Assembly (NCBI GenBank): GCA_947475795.1
Contig: CANJOX010000180.1
Coordinates: 1 to 6,654, forward strand
DNA length: 6,654 nucleotides
DNA from: Gemmatimonadota bacterium
GTDB lineage: Bacteria; Gemmatimonadota; Gemmatimonadetes; Gemmatimonadales; Gemmatimonadaceae
Direction of reading: 5' to 3'
Part shown: piece after piece, positions 5,462-6,654 of the stretch
How positions within the stretch are numbered: the stretch's first letter is position 1
Layout of the letters: the number at the start of each line of letters is the position of its first letter
Translations under genes and position numbers: made by a program
The notes under the pieces: generated by a model
Told to the model about the DNA's origin: nothing
The model's input: the letters and a program-made list of their open reading frames with translations, nothing else
The model's database searches: none

Positions 5462-6654
5462 ATGACTGCTTCTCGCCGCGACTTCGTTCGCCGGATCGGG
5501 CTGGGGCTCGCCGCCTCCGCCTCTGCTGCCGAGGCGCTCAGCGCCCACACGTTCACCAGTGGCCGCGAGGGATCGGAGCGGCTGCTCGTCGAGAATCCGC
5601 GGCATCCCACGCCGGCGCCGGTGGGCACCGACCGGTTGCCGCTGGCGTGGTATCAGGGACAGTCGCGACGGCTGCGCGAGCAGGCACGTGCGCGCGGCGT
5701 GGACGTGATCCTGCTCCAGAGCGACGTCAATTTGGTGTACTTCACCGGCTGCTTCCGCGGCAGCGGCGAGCGCACCACGTGGGCCATGATGCCCACGCGC
5801 GAGACGGACACGGTGTATTGGTTCTCCCCCGCCATCGACCGTGACCTCATCACGTCGTGGTGGTGCACCGAGAACGAGTACTACTTCTGCTATCCGCACG
5901 CCGAGGGCGGCTTCCCCAACCGCGGGCAGCTGGCGAAGGGAGGGCGCGTGGACCTCTGGGCGTGGGTGCTGGGGCAGCTCGCCGCCAAGGGACTCGGCGA
6001 CGCGACCATCGGCCTCGACCGCGAACTCACCCCGTCGGCCCAGCGCACCTTCAGCCGCATCCTCCCCAACGCCGAGGTCGCCGATGTGAGCGACCTGTGT
6101 CTGCGGATGCAGGTGATCAAGACGCCGGAAGAGATCGCGCTCACGCAGCGCGCGTACCGCTACTTCGATCTCGTGCACTGCTTCGCGCGCGACTTTATTC
6201 TGGAGCACGGTACCCGCACCACCGACTATCAGGTGGGCCAGGCGCTGTCGCAGTACGGCATCAACCTCATGATGCGCGACGTGAAACGCGACGGGCGGCC
6301 GCACAGCGCCGTAGGGATGGAAGTCACCGGCAACTACGTGCGCACCGGCGTCGCCACCGCGTACCCGCACCCCAACCAGTTCTTCCACGCGCCCCTGCAG
6401 AAGGGGCAGCCCGTGTACGTGAACTGTGACATCCTCCTGGGCGGCTACGGCGGCGAAGGGTATCGCAACTACATCCTGCGCCCGTCCAACAGCGCGCACG
6501 ACCGCATGTGGCAGGTGGTGGCCGACACCGTGCAGATCATCGTGGAAGAGACCAAGCCCGGTGCCGTGTGCGCCGACATCGCGTACAAGGTGCACGCGTA
6601 CCAGATCAAGCAGGGGATGCAGGAGTTCATCTACCACCGGCCGGGACACGGACA
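5462..6654 (+). CDS. Tat-exported M24/creatinase-family (pita-bread fold) protein (partial, 3' end beyond window)
   Basis: 397 complete codons with no stop before the right edge. Residues 4-9 (SRRDFV) are a twin-arginine motif, followed by RRIGLGLAASASAAEALSA, a Tat signal peptide cleaved near residue 28; the folded protein would be exported. This fixes the start. An N-terminal creatinase/prolidase-like domain (about 58-215) precedes LRMQVIKTPEE (ending at E224), the linker typical of the family, and then the M24 catalytic fold. Visible catalytic-domain landmarks are YPHPN (H303, at the place of the creatinase catalytic His), YVNCD (N321), GGEGYRN (E332-N336) and HRPGHG (H392, H396), where the family's His ligand lies. 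Aminopeptidase P and prolidase have Asp at the first two metal positions; here the first aligns with N321 and the second with a non-Asp, as in creatinase, so a metal-free C-N hydrolase is plausible. The remaining ligand glutamates lie beyond the window. It is divergent from the dehydrogenase. Confidence 0.9.
   Translation, partial: MTASRRDFVRRIGLGLAASASAAEALSAHTFTSGREGSERLLVENPRHPTPAPVGTDRLPLAWYQGQSRRLREQARARGVDVILLQSDVNLVYFTGCFRGSGERTTWAMMPTRETDTVYWFSPAIDRDLITSWWCTENEYYFCYPHAEGGFPNRGQLAKGGRVDLWAWVLGQLAAKGLGDATIGLDRELTPSAQRTFSRILPNAEVADVSDLCLRMQVIKTPEEIALTQRAYRYFDLVHCFARDFILEHGTRTTDYQVGQALSQYGINLMMRDVKRDGRPHSAVGMEVTGNYVRTGVATAYPHPNQFFHAPLQKGQPVYVNCDILLGGYGGEGYRNYILRPSNSAHDRMWQVVADTVQIIVEETKPGAVCADIAYKVHAYQIKQGMQEFIYHRPGHG

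Noticed and set aside
4126..5844. 572-codon plus-strand open frame across the dehydrogenase gene.
   Set aside because: The translation is His/Arg/Pro-rich with no domain, and it is antisense to a well-supported gene; a shadow.
4469..6649. 726-codon minus-strand open frame antisense to the M24-family gene and extending into the dehydrogenase gene.
   Set aside because: It is a shadow frame produced by GC-rich codons. The translation lacks domains, while both overlapped genes have clear family motifs.

Overview
The window looks like chromosomal DNA from a high-GC, Gram-negative-type bacterium. The supporting traits are a Tat signal, a TonB-C-like secreted protein, and an ECF sigma factor coupled to a membrane protein. 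The style of the sigma/membrane-protein pair and the TonB-C-like fold would fit Gemmatimonadota or a similar soil phylum, but that is inference; no marker gene is present. Strong G/C third positions leave long open frames antisense to nearly every gene, and those are shadows.

Layout, left to right. (1) Positions 1-433, minus strand: the 5' part of a secreted protein with a TonB C-terminal-like fold, running off the left edge. (2) 684-2452, minus strand: a two-gene operon, an ECF sigma factor followed by a 399-residue single-pass membrane protein, joined by a 4-base ATGA overlap. The second protein sits where an anti-sigma factor usually does but has no zinc anti-sigma motif. (3) 2453-3123: about 670 bases without a convincing gene, holding a 6-bp inverted repeat just upstream of the sigma start and a 92-bp element with the full architecture of an integron attC site (2611-2702). 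(4) 3124-4050, minus strand: a LysM-domain protein with a visibly lower-GC coding style than the flanks. (5) 4192-5289, minus strand: a zinc-dependent medium-chain dehydrogenase with complete catalytic and structural zinc ligands. (6) 5462 to the right edge, plus strand: a Tat-exported protein of the M24/creatinase ('pita-bread') family, divergent from the dehydrogenase and cut by the window end. Its two usual metal-binding aspartates appear to be replaced, as in creatinase.

The sigma factor and membrane protein form one regulatory unit, possibly self-regulated through the inverted repeat. The dehydrogenase and the M24 protein share a 172-bp divergent intergenic region containing six GGCNCC hexamers, and may be co-regulated in a small-molecule catabolic route; the substrate cannot be read from the sequence. 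The attC-like site together with the compositionally distinct LysM gene suggests that 2.6-4.1 kb is an acquired cassette or the remnant of one. It is the most unusual signal here. Two genes, the left-edge and right-edge ones, have no stop codon inside the window and are easily missed by a search for complete ORFs.
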